Assembly (NCBI GenBank): GCA_964017125.1 | Contig: OZ024907.1 | Span: 18,119,778 to 18,183,777, forward strand | Source of the DNA: Flabesymbios commensalis | Lineage: Eukaryota > Annelida > Polychaeta > Terebellida > Flabelligeridae | Reading direction: 5' to 3' | Length of the DNA stretch: 64,000 nt | Part shown: one piece after another, positions 36,355 to 47,930 of the stretch | Layout: each line of letters begins with the position of its first letter | Position numbering within the stretch: position 1 is the stretch's first letter | Translations under genes and position numbers: made by a program | Notes under the pieces: model-generated | The model's input: the letters and a program-made list of their open reading frames with translations, nothing else | The model's database searches: none | Told to the model about the DNA's origin: nothing

Positions 36355-37153
36355 GAACCCCTCCCGAACCACGTTTGATCTGCCTGGTTGACTTTTTGTC
36401 TGAAGTACGGGATGCAGAAAAAACAGAGCAGTAAATGAAACTGAAAACCTTGTTTAACTACCAGGTAACCTTTGTTCGGCAGAGAGTCCATATATCTGTT
36501 GTAAAATGGGTTTCTTTCGGGATAAATCTGCTGAACCGGACAGTGATCACGCCTGTTTATTTAATACATAACATAAGGTTAAAGTTGAAGTCATATCTAA
36601 TATTGATATAAAAAGTTTTCTTTGTGATTCTCACAAAGGCATTTAAAGTGAAATGTTTGAAAACAAATTTAAAAGTCTCTAGCTCCTCCCATGGTGTTCT
36701 TTTGTGTGGGTATTTTACGGTCTCTAAATCACCCGATTAATTTTAATTACTATCGGCCCATATTAGTACTGTTTATTCTTAACAGGTATGTATTTAGCTT
36801 TAATACCGTTTTAGGATATTTGCACTGGGAGAGCTAAGATTTTATATTCTATGATTTTAGTGTTCATAATCTGTTATTGATGATGTTATTTGACTCAAAA
36901 CTACAAAAATATTTTAAAATCACGCTATTCTCCACCCCCTGGGTCTTTGTAAAATTGACATTTTCAGTGCGGACGACGCTTTTTAGCAATAACAATATCG
37001 ACTGACATTTATTAAGTATATGGATGAACAGACCTAAAAATCTATAAAAAAATAATACCCCTAAGTTTTTTTTAACGTATTGAGGTATTATTTTATCGCA
37101 TTATTTTATTTATTTGTTACTGGGGATTGAGTCTGGTTCAAAAAAAATATATC

Positions 37154-37400
37154 ACTAACCCTTTAACCGCCAAATTATTCAATCTGAATTTTCACCCACT
37201 TGAAGTTGTGTCTCGCTGACGCGATCCACAACTTCAAGTGAGTGACAATTATTCAGATTTGACAAAATGGAGGTCAATTGTTTTCAAGTATTGCTCATTG
37301 ATGTCACATTTTATCTTTAACATGTTTAAAAGTTGGTACTTAATGTGCTAATAAAAAATGAAAACCGGAATATATGCGGCACCGGCGGTTAAAGGGTTAA
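37154..37400 (+). mobile_element. Family B TTAA element with perfect 16-bp terminal repeats
   Basis: Terminal repeats TAACCCTTTAACCGCC (37156-37171) and GGCGGTTAAAGGGTTA (37384-37399) are exact inverses. The hairpin at about 37188-37250 pairs CACTTGAAGTTGTG with CACAACTTCAAGTG. Best-preserved ends in the window. Confidence 0.8.
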
Positions 37401-37655
37401 ATCAAATCCAATGAGTTATGCAGTGGGTAAAGAGTTAGACAGCATTGATCCAGCCCTTCCGGTTGTGATCCAGATGGTTCTGTACCCGGGGGGGGGGAGG
37501 GGGTAGGGGGACCAGCGGGGACCTCGTGGTTAACGTTACTATTGACTCTGATCCAGACCGTCTGATAGGGATTGACAAGGGTGGGGAGTGGGGCAGGGGG
37601 CATTCTGGTGGCGAAACCCCCAGGCCTGCCGTTCACAAATCATCATATCACATCA

Positions 37656-37735
37656 CCTTGGATATGAAAGGAAGGGTGTATCTGGCACTTTGTAAAGTGG
37701 CAGATACACCCTTTTATATCCAAGGAAACTATTTG
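37656..37735 (+). mobile_element. Family E palindrome
   Basis: 80-bp foldback in intron 1 with CCTTGGATATGAAAGG and TTTTATATCCAAGG outer arms. One arm has GGCACTTT where its partner has AAGTGGCA. Confidence 0.75.
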
Positions 37736-39009
37736 TCTTGTTATTTTAAAATGACGATCATTAAAGGTGGATCCTCACAATTCTTTGAGCAAGGTGGTAT
37801 GCCCACCACGGGGCCTAGCCGTGTCGTCCACTCCGAGGCCGTGGATTGATGTATTTGCTTTACCCGAAAAAATCAACATCACGGTGTTAGAGAGCGATTT
37901 CGACCCCAAGGTTCGAAAAATCTCCATAACTTTTTAATGACTGTGCGACCTCTGAGCTGAGCATGTGAGCATGGAACTAAAATGTTACTGATTCTAAAAA
38001 AAGTATTTTTGACCTTCCCGATTTCCCGATATATTCAGATGTACGCGGTCAATCTGTGGCTGAAACCTGTTTCAGCCACTGGGGTTATACACAGGGCCCA
38101 CCAGCATCAACCTTCAGCTATCAGGGTGATTGCCACAGGCGGTCTGCACGTGTCTAGCTTTGACTGGGCAAGATGACCAGCATGCGCAGTATGACCAACG
38201 TTTGAGTCCAAGTCTTGCATACTACCCCCGACCAATCGAAGAGTGACACAGCCTGTCACATGAAACGAAACGACTGAACTGCTTTAATTCATCTCCATAA
38301 TGCTTACCTTATCAACTATTTTCTCTCATTGCTTCAAAATTGATTTTTTTAAATTGCGGGATTTAAAAATACATTTTGCCGCCCTCAACACAATCATTAA
38401 AAACATGATGATCATTATTATATGACTCGTTTTACATTAGCTTATTGTCAACTATTTACCATAGATATACAGTAATCTATGCTATTTACTTGCTCAAGAT
38501 TTATTTCGGAAAGTTGTCAGGATTTTAAAAACAAACACTTTACAAAACCATATACGAACAGCTCAAAATACAATTTCGATTAAAAAAAATATTTTAAGTT
38601 TTTTCGTGATCCAAAATTATGTAATAGCTACAGATTTATTTTCAACTGCTAACATTTGAGCGACACATGCATACTACACTGTTGCTATTGGGGGAACTTC
38701 TCATCTTTCTCCGTCGGTTTGACATTGTGTCCCACAAAATATTTTAAATGAAACTATGTACAGAAGATAATTACAAGACATTTTTTAATTCGAGCTGTAA
38801 TTCAACCATTTTCCATAATTTATTTATTTTCGATTATTTTATTTCAAGACCATGCGGCGGGCAACTAATAAAATCGTCTCGTGAATCGGTCTCATGTGCT
38901 AATCCCAAATGGCGTGTAGCTCATGTCATTCCCTGGTACAGGCTTTTTATATGATTTTGCGGTTTATTGCTGATTAATACAAACCACAAGTCAGACCGCT
39001 GTGTATTAA

Positions 39010-39247
39010 CCATCTCAGGACCAGATATTAAATAATATTTTTATTCATCTTGGGATGTGAATTGCTGCCGCAATTCTCATCTCAAGGTGAATAAAAATGG
39101 GGTGCTTTATGAAACACCCAAGTATAATATTTCAAATGAGAGCTGAGAACGACTTTATTATGACGAATTATGTAACTTTTAATGCCATGACTTTTATTGA
39201 AAAAATGTAATTTTGTGCACAAAAATGACACAGGAGCCTAAAGGGTC
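39010..39247 (+). mobile_element. Family D element
   Basis: Hairpin TTTTTATTCATCTTG...GTGAATTGC / GCAATTCTCATCTCAAGG...GAATAAAAA. Ends CCTAAAGGGTCAA. Confidence 0.55.
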
Positions 39248-39566
39248 AACCACAAACAACCTGTGTGTAGTTGAGTGTTTAATAGGGTTAAATTTGACTG
39301 GTCGATGACAGGGAAATGTGGAGTTGATTTGCAGAGGAATCGTCAGCACCATGCTATTCATCCGAGTTGATATTTAAAAAGCGAATTCTACTGCCTTTGT
39401 ATCACATTTATAATGGAATACCAATCAAAGAATCTCTTTCTATGCGCGGATACCAAATCCCATTAATATTGAGAAGTGAATAAAAACGCTCCGTTTTTTA
39501 TATAAAAAGTTTCCCTCTCTTCAGTATCAGACGCTCGTGTGGTCTTGAAATATAATTTGCTACGAA

Positions 39567-39982
39567 CGATATTAATGCTGGTCCACCGTTTACGACTTTG
39601 GCCCAGCATTAAACCAAGATTGGTTTAAAGTCTGGTGTTTGTTAAGAGATGTTGAGATAATGTTGGTTTTATGTTGGGCTTGCGTCGAAGACGCTGGCCC
39701 AACATTAAACCAGCATTGGGTCAACATATCGCGTTTACTAACTGATACAGTGATACTGTACAAGACGCTGACATATAGTGCTGTTTAACTGTTGGCCAAC
39801 CGTCTGCGGCGATGAGCCAACATGAAAATAACATTGGGTCAACGCCTTGTGTAGGCCTACAGAACCCCAGCACACACGAGATATTGAACCAATGTTGGTT
39901 TAATAATTATATTGGCCCAGCGTCACAGACAGTGAGCCACCATTAAACCAACATTTTGGTTCAACGTCTCATGCCTGCTGGG
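39567..39982 (+). mobile_element. Cluster of four family A hairpins
   Basis: Copies at about 39567-39650, 39662-39740, 39783-39862 and 39887-39982 lie head to tail within 416 bp of intron 1, each with its own arm sequence and centre (GTTTACGAC, GTCGAAGAC, GTCTGCGGCG, GTCACAGAC). The last has CCCAGCACACACGAGA and CTCATGCCTGCTGGG ends. Confidence 0.7.
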
Positions 39983-40198
39983 ACAAGCCTGTTTACGGCA
40001 GAAGACACTTCTGTTTGTTGAATCTCTCTTTGTAATGACGCTCACGTTTACGACAATCCATCGCGATTCGCACTATTATTTAGATAAGTGCCGCGGACTG
40101 AGACCGCGCCTGCTACCGATTGGCCGAATTCTTTACTCAAATGGTTTATTTTCATTCGGCGATTTCCAGATAAAACTCCTCTATATCCTATACCATCC

Positions 40199-40442
40199 TG
40201 ACCCTTAAAGCGCTAAGCGCGAGTATAGTCGTTTTTAACCTATTTTATTAGAAGATTAAATCACAGTTATTGGTAATGAAATATGTGTTTAAAATCAAGA
40301 TTTGCAAATGGTTGATTTCAAATTAAGCGAATAGGGGCCTACAAGTAATTTTCACTCACTTGAAGCTGTGGGTCGCGGTAGCGAGCCTAAATTCAAGTGA
40401 GTGAAAATTTAAGCTCTGTAATGTGGCGCTTTAAATGCTAAA
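40199..40442 (-). mobile_element. Family B element, inverted, upstream of exon 2
   Basis: ACCCTTAAAGCGCTAAGCGC at the left and GGCGCTTTAAATGCTAA at the right. The hairpin pairs TTTTCACTCACTTGAA with TTCAAGTGAGTGAAAA, so the ACTC/GAGT change is matched. Confidence 0.7.
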
Positions 40443-40717
40443 AAATACAGCAACTATTTGTGTGAGCTGATGGGTATTTATTTCATTACGATTAACGGCT
40501 AGTTTTGTAAGGCTTAAATGTGCAATAACTAAATTTAAGTATATGAAAAAGTCAAATGTGTCACTTTTTTAAATTACACCGTTTTCACCCTGTTTACTGA
40601 TCGGGTGCATGTGCGCGTGGTCCAACGAGTTAATGCTATATCTATACCTGCACGAATCAAATTAAACCTTTGAAAAACTATTCGCTTTCACTTTTCGCTT
40701 TTCACGACTACGATTGT

Positions 40718-40876
40718 TTTAACCCCTTCGCTTTTGTCGTTTTTAATCCGTTTTATTAGTTGATTAAATAACTGTTATTGGGAACAAAATGTGAGTTTAA
40801 ACATCAAGACAAATGTTTTTTCTCAAATTAAACAAATGTGAGTAATTTCCACCCACTTGAATTTGTGGGCTGCGAA
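40718..40876 (-). mobile_element. Family B element, inverted, truncated about 100 bp before exon 2
   Basis: TTAACCCCTTCGC end, GTTTTTAATCCGTTTTATTAG, TTAAACATCAAG and one hairpin arm (CCCACTTGAATTTGTGGGC). The rest is missing. Confidence 0.6.
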
Positions 40877-40977
40877 CAATACAATGTGATACAAGCGAAT
40901 AAACATGACTTTACTTAGTTTGAGTTGTTGGATGACATTCTCATTTTCTGATGATGTCTATTCTTGTTGTGTTTCAG

Positions 40978-41050
40978 TCCATGTCTTCACATTACTATGG
41001 CGACAAGTTACACCACTACGGCACATCATCTAATTACCAGTCACAAAACG
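40978..41050 (+). CDS. MyoD: Myogenic regulatory factor, coding exon 2 of 3
   Basis: A 73-nt exon encoding residues 314-337 (SMSSHYYGDKLHHYG..., Tyr/His/Ser-rich) plus the first base of Gly338. It follows a pyrimidine-rich acceptor (TTGTGTTTCAG) and ends at donor GTATGT. Its entry phase 0 fits exon 1 and its exit phase 1 fits exon 3, so the joined frame is open with no stop. A small middle exon lying between the bHLH and the C-terminal helix also occurs in vertebrate MyoD. The exon lies about 31.8 kb downstream of exon 1, and a family A hairpin begins only 42 nt after its donor. The splice sites are read from sequence; no transcript was available. Confidence 0.88.
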
Positions 41051-41091
41051 GTATGTACAAGTCATTTATACTGTGTAAATCGTGTGTAGTA

Positions 41092-41188
41092 AACACAAAA
41101 CATTTGTATATCATTTATACAATGTTGGACCAACGACGTTGGGCCGACGTTGCATAAATGTTATACAAATGTTTTGTTCACTAGGAGA
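41092..41188 (+). mobile_element. Family A hairpin next to MRF exon 2
   Basis: ACATTTGTA subfamily. Outer arms ACAAAACATTTGTAT and ATACAAATGTTTTGT pair. The core is shortened (GGACCAACGACGTTGGGCC). It starts 42 nt after the exon 2 donor. Confidence 0.75.
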
Positions 41189-42019
41189 GGCATTGATGGC
41201 AATAGTGCAAAGCGGTCTACATTGTCCATTTTCGATAGATTTTTGTATTGTTCAGACGTGTTCTCCAGTGAATTTGAGGAAACAAATCGTTATGTATAGT
41301 TTTGTGCATTCTATGAATTTAAATCTGTCTATGCACATTTGCCACCAATGCATATTCTTTAAGTAAATGATACAGAATGCATCTATTAGCGTTTTTATTA
41401 TAGACTAACAAAGCTAACGTTACTAACAAATCTAACCAAACTTAACACGTTTGAGTGTGTGTTTTTTCGATGTAACATAATTTTTTGATTGTATGAGCTT
41501 CATCAGTAATCATATCATAACATTCATTTTCGAACATATTAGATTTGTTTTAACATAATTATAATTATACACAATTTAGCATACCATTGTACATTCACAA
41601 AAAAAAAATATTGGCCTATATATTGACATATTGTTTATAGTGTGGTGTTTTTTTGCAGTTACTCTCATAGTGATATTCGTATCATATAGGTAAACTAGGT
41701 GTTACGTGGTTGTTGTATGTTTAGACATTTTATGCACATATCTTCTTATTTGTTGTTTACTGTGAACAGATGAAAATCTTATTATTTAAGCAGGTTTACT
41801 TTATAAAATCTCTCTATTTATTCACGTGCATTAATTCCCTGTGCGTTATGTTTACATGTGCTCATATTTTGCGGCATTCTGTGTATTTTTGGCGGTAAAT
41901 TTGTCCAGCATGGCGTACACTTGATGTCCCGCTGCTTCACACACATATCCCCACATCAGCACACCATGGCGCTGTTTATAAAGCTAGGATCGAACCCATG
42001 AGCACGAGACGTCCCGCCA

Positions 42020-42075
42020 ATGCTGGAATAATGCTGGCCCACCGTCTACGACGTTGGGCCAGCATTAAACCAGCA
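42020..42075 (+). mobile_element. Family A hairpin copy
   Basis: ATGCTGGCCCACCGTCTACG centre with right arm CCAGCATTAAACCAGCA. It begins the spurious 150-codon frame MSTRRPANAG... Confidence 0.65.
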
Positions 42076-42094
42076 GTGGATCAGCGTATCATAT

Positions 42095-42560
42095 TTTGTA
42101 AGATCGGTGTTGGGGTAGTAAACAGGAGCGGCGGCCATCTTGTGGGGGTGCCAGGCGACACCACTCCGGCCCTACCTCGAGGACGTACTCGATACATACC
42201 TCGAAATCGCCCCTTGTTATTTACTCAGTGTCGTCGTTTTCACCGGGTAAATCGGCCTCTAATTGAAAACGGACCGCGGCACGTTCTGGACAAATTCGAG
42301 GAAGCAGACCGCTCGCTGGCTCTGTGGTGCGCACTATTTGGTTTAGAACTCTATCCACGCGCCCAGAAAACGGCCTCAAGACGTCAAGCGAATTCTCTAT
42401 ATTTAAACTCTGCCCCGGGCGGGATGCCGTTTTGCTGCATGCCGTGTTGACGCTTGCCGGCTTCTATTTTGTCTGTCAGTTCGGATCCCTTTGAACACGG
42501 GGTGATTTTCGGTAGAGGACGCCCCATTTACTGGCGTGGGTCCTTTACCTGCAGTGTATA
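42095..42560 (+). promoter_or_regulatory. CpG-rich block in intron 2
   Basis: A GC- and CpG-rich block of about 460 bp in otherwise AT-rich intron 2. It contains GCGGCCATCTTGTG (a YY1-type site, reverse AAGATGGCCGC), CTCGAGGACG and CCGCGGCACG. The 150-codon open frame across it starts in a family A hairpin and has no recognised domain. It could be an internal promoter/enhancer or a decayed insertion. Confidence 0.3.
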
Positions 42561-42779
42561 GGCCTACTATACACAGGTAAATACATCAAGTACAGGCGCG
42601 TATTCGGGGGGGGGGGGGTGAATACTTTAAAAAGTCCCTTTAATTGGCCTACATTTACCCAAAAAAACCCGGCGCCCCCCTTTTTTTGTTTGGATCTGCC
42701 ATTAAAATGGGGAGTTCACCCCCCCCCCCTACCTGCTGAATGGTTGTCCTCCCATGCAACCCCCCTTTTCTAAATAGTT

Positions 42780-44290
42780 TTCAACTACTCCTTACAGAAA
42801 AACATTAATATTGGAACATTCCACTATTCATTTTTAATTGACCACTTTTAGCTCGATTGGAGAAAGAATATTATAATAATGTTTGAAAATCTTATAATAA
42901 TGATATATAAAAAATAAAATTATGTGGCAAATCATGTGGCTAAGTTATCTTCGACATTCTGTACATCGAACTATTGTTTTAGCAAATGATCCAATTTGTA
43001 TTGAGAAGGATGACCACCATTCTGGATTAATATATGGTAAATAACGACAGGAATGGTGATACGGTGCAGATTTGTAGCCTATATGTTTTCAACATGTCTC
43101 ACTTACGAAGCAAAAAAATCAAATCTAATCATCTCATTAACAAACTAAGTTATTTCCGATAGTATGAAGATTCAACAATTATATTAAAAAATGACGGAAT
43201 TTGCAATGAAAATAAAGCCCATGTGTATGGCATTTTAGTTGATTAGATAGATTCCTACATGGCATCATAATTATAGTTAAAAAAAGCGAATCCTCTCTTT
43301 AGTTTTTTCTCGCCTATTATTTTTTAAAACGGCAAAATCATGTAGATGAACAAAAATGTTTTTGCATTATTTTTTTACAGATAACGTAAGCTCCTTCACT
43401 TTTCTTTTTGTAATGTCCCTCTAGGCGATATAGGTATAGGTGGAATGCCAACACTGTCAACTCGTCCCCTCTCATCTTGGCTCAGACCATGGAGATAGTG
43501 CTCAGACTCCGTTTGTATTCCTTACTTCAACTGTCAATATCGTTCATCCATGAATGCTCTATTTTTACTTGGAGTTATGATGTTGTATCTGTCATATTGT
43601 GAAGTTTCAGATACGACCCTTTAATTTCTAGAGTACAATATATGATTGTGTCGTGTAGGGCTTAGTGCCTCGTATCTGTACATTTTAGCTTGATTTATAG
43701 TTTCTGCTATATTTACCATCGAAAGTGACGATTATTTCCCTTAATTATATAGTTTATAAAATTATTAATTTACCTTTTTAAAGGTCAACTGATGCTTAGA
43801 TGATATTTTAGATTGACTACATGATTTAGGACACCCATTCCCCAGATCAAGATGCAATGTGGATTCAATGGTGCATGTGACTGGAGAGAGAAATTGATTA
43901 CGTTTAATCGTAATGAACATGACCATTGCTGTCAAAACAGTATTTTTACCATAAAATGATGACGTTTACATCAATTTCTCAGGTGTTGTTTCAGCAAAAT
44001 AGCTAACATCTTAATTGTACAGCTTCATAAACTTGCGTTTTTGCGAGTGATACCCCCCATAAAACTCGACTTAAGGTGCATAATTATACTTAACTTCAAG
44101 TGCATTGCTAACAATATGTCGATTTTTTCCTGTTATTTGTAGCAATATTAGGGTTGAGGCTGAAATTTAGAATTAAGCAGTATCAATTAAAAATAATTTT
44201 ATTGTTCTAAACAAGAAAATAGAATTCTATTTTCCTTGTTCTAAATGATTATTTAAACAGAGGATATTCTGTCTGCTTACAATATTACAG
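42780..44290 (+). other. Intron 2, AT-rich, nothing recognised
   Basis: No palindromic family apart from the family E remnant at 43581. No gene. Confidence 0.45.
43581..43645 (+). mobile_element. Family E remnant
   Basis: TTGTATCTGTCATATTGTGAAGTTTCAGATACGACCCTTTAAT shows the two GTATCTG / CAGATAC arms and CCCTTTAAT end (read as separate blocks). A similar remnant lies at about 46885-46935. Confidence 0.4.
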
Positions 44291-44297
44291 CTATTTG

Positions 44298-44545
44298 TCA
44301 ACCCCTGTGCTGCTGCAGCTGGAACCGTATATATACAATTTCAAGCGTGTTTAAGATCAATAGAAATATCACTAAATTTGAGAAAATATTTTTGGTAGAT
44401 GCTTGGTAAAATCCATTAGTTTATTATTGGAGATGTCTATTTTTTCCTATGGATAATTATTTTTCGTCATTTTAAGCTGTGTTATTGCGTTAGCAATTCC
44501 AACTCGAATGAAAAATAGAAACAGAAACGGCATCACAAGGGTTAA
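44298..44545 (+). mobile_element. Family D element abutting family C
   Basis: TCAACCCCTGTGCTGCTGCAG start, hairpin GTTATTGCGTTAGCAATTCC with TTCGTCATTTTAAGC left arm, end ATCACAAGGGTTAA. Confidence 0.6.
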
Positions 44546-44773
44546 CCCTTTTAGTGCGGGGACCGTCTTTAGACGTCAGAATCTGACGTGTGTAGACGTC
44601 TAAAGACGGTTCCCGCACTGAAAGAAATGTATTTATAATGGCCGTAGACCCATGGGTATTCAAATGAAGCGAAAAGAGCTAACTATAAGTCATTTATGAT
44701 AATTTCAAATTGCAAAAAAAATCATTTCGTCTCCATGGTTCCTACAAAAATATTTCAGCGTTACAAAGGTTAA
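44542..44773 (+). mobile_element. Family C element sharing its TTAA with a family D element
   Basis: TTAACCCTTTTAGTGCGGGG. The hairpin lacks the inner part of its right arm (GTGTGTAGACGTCTAAAG). GGTATTCAAATGAAGC and end TACAAAGGTTAA follow. The first TTAA also terminates the element on its left. Confidence 0.75.
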
Positions 44774-44989
44774 TGTAAAATACGTGTGTGCGCAAATATG
44801 CGACACTATCACGTGAAGGGTGTCAAATATGCGATTCTAGTCTGCAAAAGGTGTCGCAGTACGCAAAGAGTCGTGGTCCAGATGACGCATGTAGTATCCC
44901 TGGCGGATCTGAGCAGTCCTGGCGTCCCCCGCTCACCTATCCAAACAGCTTGATTCTGTCCTGGCTCCATGAAAACACAAGGCATTCAT

Positions 44990-45070
44990 TCAATGCTGGG
45001 CCAATGCTGGTCCAGCGTCGTAGACGCTGGCCCAGCATTGACCCAGCATTGGACCGATGCCTCTTGCTGC
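44990..45070 (+). mobile_element. Family A hairpin copy with matched private arms
   Basis: GGGCCAATGCTGG pairs with CCAGCATTGACCC around GTCGTAGAC. The right outer end is GATGCCTCTTGCTGC. Confidence 0.7.
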
Positions 45071-45149
45071 ACTGATACCCCAGGTGGACCCTGTAACAGT
45101 AACTAAAAGTGGGACGCCAGCCCCGACAGGCATCCCGCTTACTGAGGTT

Positions 45150-45440
45150 CAATGATCCAGATTTTGTGAAGCCTTCAAAATAGAGTGCGTCCGCCCAATT
45201 AGAAGGTGCGCCCGTACAAATTAAATAGCCGGCAATGGGTCTAATTGAGGAGATAAACCGTGCGGCGGCTCCTCCCTAACAGCTGCGCCGTCACGGAAAC
45301 CCCTGCCAGGCGGGCTACATTCCGGGTGGGGACGAGATCTCGTGGACTCGCTAATAGCGTGTTGTTAGCCGGATACATCCCCGTACACAAGATAATGTTT
45401 GACTTCCAGTATCTAAATCACAGCATCAATATCGTGGTTG
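45150..45440 (+). other. CpG-rich unique patch in intron 2
   Basis: Has homeodomain-type CCCAATTAGAAG and GTCTAATTGAGG sites, an E-box CAGCTG (near 45281) and GGGGACGAGATCTCG. Adjacent to, but outside, the family A copy at 44990. Candidate enhancer only. Confidence 0.25.
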
Positions 45441-45984
45441 AGTGAACAACTGGAAAACATCACCTCATAGCTTTCAATGTTCAGAAACGCAGTATAATTT
45501 GTGGTTTTCCCACTGTAATTAAGAAAAATAGAACCAAGACTTTATTTCTCTTGCTATACCTATTTGGCAAATAACAAATCTTAAAGTGGTTTTGTACTTT
45601 AAATATGTAAGATAAGATATCGGAAAATATAAAACCAGACTTCTCGTGTTTTACATTTTTCTCCAATAAAAATCACCTACACCTCTGAACCACTTAAAAT
45701 GTTTTCGCGTGTTTTTTTCAAGAGTGTACTCCAGTTAACATGATTAAAGATTGATTTAGATGTTTTTTATTTGCAAACATGAAACCAGCCATAATTTATT
45801 TTAAGCTTTTTATTCTATATAGTCTTTTACATTAACCAACAGTTGTATTTTCTATTAGTGTAGGCCTATATTTCCCATGTGTGTCTTATATATTTATCAT
45901 ATGTTGAAAATTAAATCTTTATATTCAAACACGCATTTTGTAATTTTTAGTTTTGTTCAATCCTGACAACGACACTAGACCGTC

Positions 45985-46052
45985 ATCCAATGTTAGTTTA
46001 ATGTTGGGCCAGCGTCGTAGACGGTGGCCTAACATTAAACTAATGTTGCGTC
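45985..46052 (+). mobile_element. Family A hairpin copy with matched private arms
   Basis: TTAGTTTAATGTTGGGCC pairs with GGCCTAACATTAAACTAA. The A for G change in TTAG is mirrored as CTAA. Confidence 0.75.
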
Positions 46053-46367
46053 TTCTGCTTATTGAGTATTGCTAATTCTTTCCGCAGGAAAACACTTAAA
46101 TAATCACTTTATTAATTCTTGATTTAAAAGCGTAAAATCAGAATTTATCACGTTTATCGGAAAATCATCCTTTAACACCTGTTCTTTGAATATTTATCAA
46201 TTTTGAAATACGAATATCCATTGAATTATCCCACCTTAAAGTGAAGAAAAATGATTCGATTTAATACTGGAGTGCAATCTATTAAATGTACGCTCGATAA
46301 ATTCCTAGTTTGATGTGATGGTAAATACTGATTTTTGTTTATTTTCTAGGATATCATATCTCTTAAA

Positions 46368-46566
46368 GTGCGTCATTCTAAGATTTATATTTTTACCCAC
46401 GTGAAGTTGTGTCTCGCAACCGCGATCCACAACTTCAAGTGGGGGGAAAATACTCATATTCGTTTAACTTGAGACCAAACATTTGCAAATCTTTATGTTA
46501 AACAATCATTTCGTGATTTATTCAGCTTTTAATAAAACGGATGAAAAACGACCTTATATATGTTAA
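46368..46566 (+). mobile_element. Family B element in intron 2
   Basis: Hairpin ACCCACGTGAAGTTGTG / CACAACTTCAAGTGGG, CAAACATTTGCAAATC and ATAAAACGGATGAAAAACG. TTAA at the 3' end. Confidence 0.65.
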
Positions 46567-47342
46567 CTAATCTCAAAGACATAAAATTTATGATAAAATT
46601 ATCATTTCAATTCTCCATGTACATATTGCCGTTCCTCTGTTTAGATGTACCTGGCTGGGGGTGGGGGGAGGGGGATAAGGCGGTGATGATAACCTGTGAT
46701 CTCTTGACTGTGGCCAGAATGTATTAATTGGGCGATAATGAGGGTCTGGGAGGTTCTCTCTGCTTCTGCTGATTAACCAACCGTGCGGGAATTAGTGGCA
46801 CCCCGTACTACTTATCTCACACGCAATGCATCAGCTGTCCAGAAATATACACCTACTGAGTCCGAGCGATGACATGTAGTCCCACCTTACCCACTTTATA
46901 AAGTGAGAAATACACCGTTTCATTTCCGAGTCGAGTGGCGTATATCAGATGAGAAGACCAAAAACACTGTTTTACAACTAAATTTTAAGAAAATGCGTGA
47001 GGCCAACCAAATTCATATCGACCCCCTTTCAAAATTCTGGGCCCGCCCTTGAAATTATTGTTTTGATTATATTTTTTTAAGAACTCATAAATAAAACCAT
47101 ATGCCATTATCTACAATAGGCTCAGTTATTACTGAGATACAGATATTTATTGGCCCCAATCCACACTTTAAAATTCACTATGCTATAGCAATATCTGTTT
47201 ACAGATCAAGTAACATGTTTACAGCTATTGCGTAATTGCAATGTCTTGAAGGACCAGCCCACCACCCAGTTTTTCATGATTGTTACAAATTCAAATCTTA
47301 AATATACACCAACAGTTATTAAATTTTAATTTTTATTTCTAG

Positions 47343-47465
47343 CATACTTCACCCCTTGTCCTGCTGAAGTGCTTGTTTCTGTTTTTCGTTATTTGAAGCT
47401 GGTAATTGCTAACGCAATTACCAGCTTCAAATAACGAAAAACATTTCCAATTTTTTTAATAGATA
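47343..47465 (+). mobile_element. Family D hairpin, perfect palindrome
   Basis: TTCACCCCTTGTCCTGCTGAAG start, then TTTTTCGTTATTTGAAGCTG pairs exactly with CAGCTTCAAATAACGAAAAA around GTAATTGCTAACGCAATTAC (about 47377-47445). Confidence 0.65.
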
Positions 47466-47583
47466 TCTTGTAAATTAAATTATTTGACTAACTCAGCATC
47501 TACCACAAACTATATAATCCACTTAGAGAACATATTATCTGCTCGAAACCGTATATATACAGGACAAGGGCTAATCGTAGGCC

Positions 47584-47669
47584 TATATCGTCCCCTTGAA
47601 TATGAAAGGGTGTATCTGCCACCTTGTAAAGTGGCAGATACACCCTTTCATATCCAAGGGGGCGATATA
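47584..47669 (+). mobile_element. Family E palindrome
   Basis: Family definition: GGGTGTATCTGCCACTTT pairing with AAAGTGGCAGATACACCC, with outer CCTTGGATATGAAAG / CTTTCATATCCAAGG. This copy also pairs TATATCG(T)CCCC with GGGGGCGATATA, for a total of about 86 bp. Confidence 0.75.
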
Positions 47670-47751
47670 TAGCATGCATGAAACGACATGGTAATACGCC
47701 GTGCAAGTTTAAACTTCTTGAAAGCCCTAACTAAGACCAGGTGGTGAGTTA

Positions 47752-47930
47752 GTCCCTTTAAGCCTTTTCTTGCTGAAGTATTTCTATTTATTTAAAGCTG
47801 GAATTGACACCGCAATGTTCTGCTTCAAATGACAAAAATAATTATATTTTTGAAGCTGGAATTGACGACGCAATGTTCTGCTTCAAATGAGAAAAATAAT
47901 TATATTTTTGAAAACTGACAAATTTTAAAT
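47752..47930 (+). mobile_element. Family D element with a tandemly duplicated hairpin
   Basis: CCCTTTAAGCCTTTTCTTGCTG start. Then a roughly 60-bp unit (AAGCTGGAATTGACACCGCA ... AATAATTATATTTTTG) occurs twice, at about 47792-47850 and 47851-47911, with three or so differences. Confidence 0.6.

Noticed and set aside
41998-42450. 150-codon frame in intron 2
   Set aside because: Begins in a family A hairpin and continues through a CpG-rich block; no recognisable domain or splice context.
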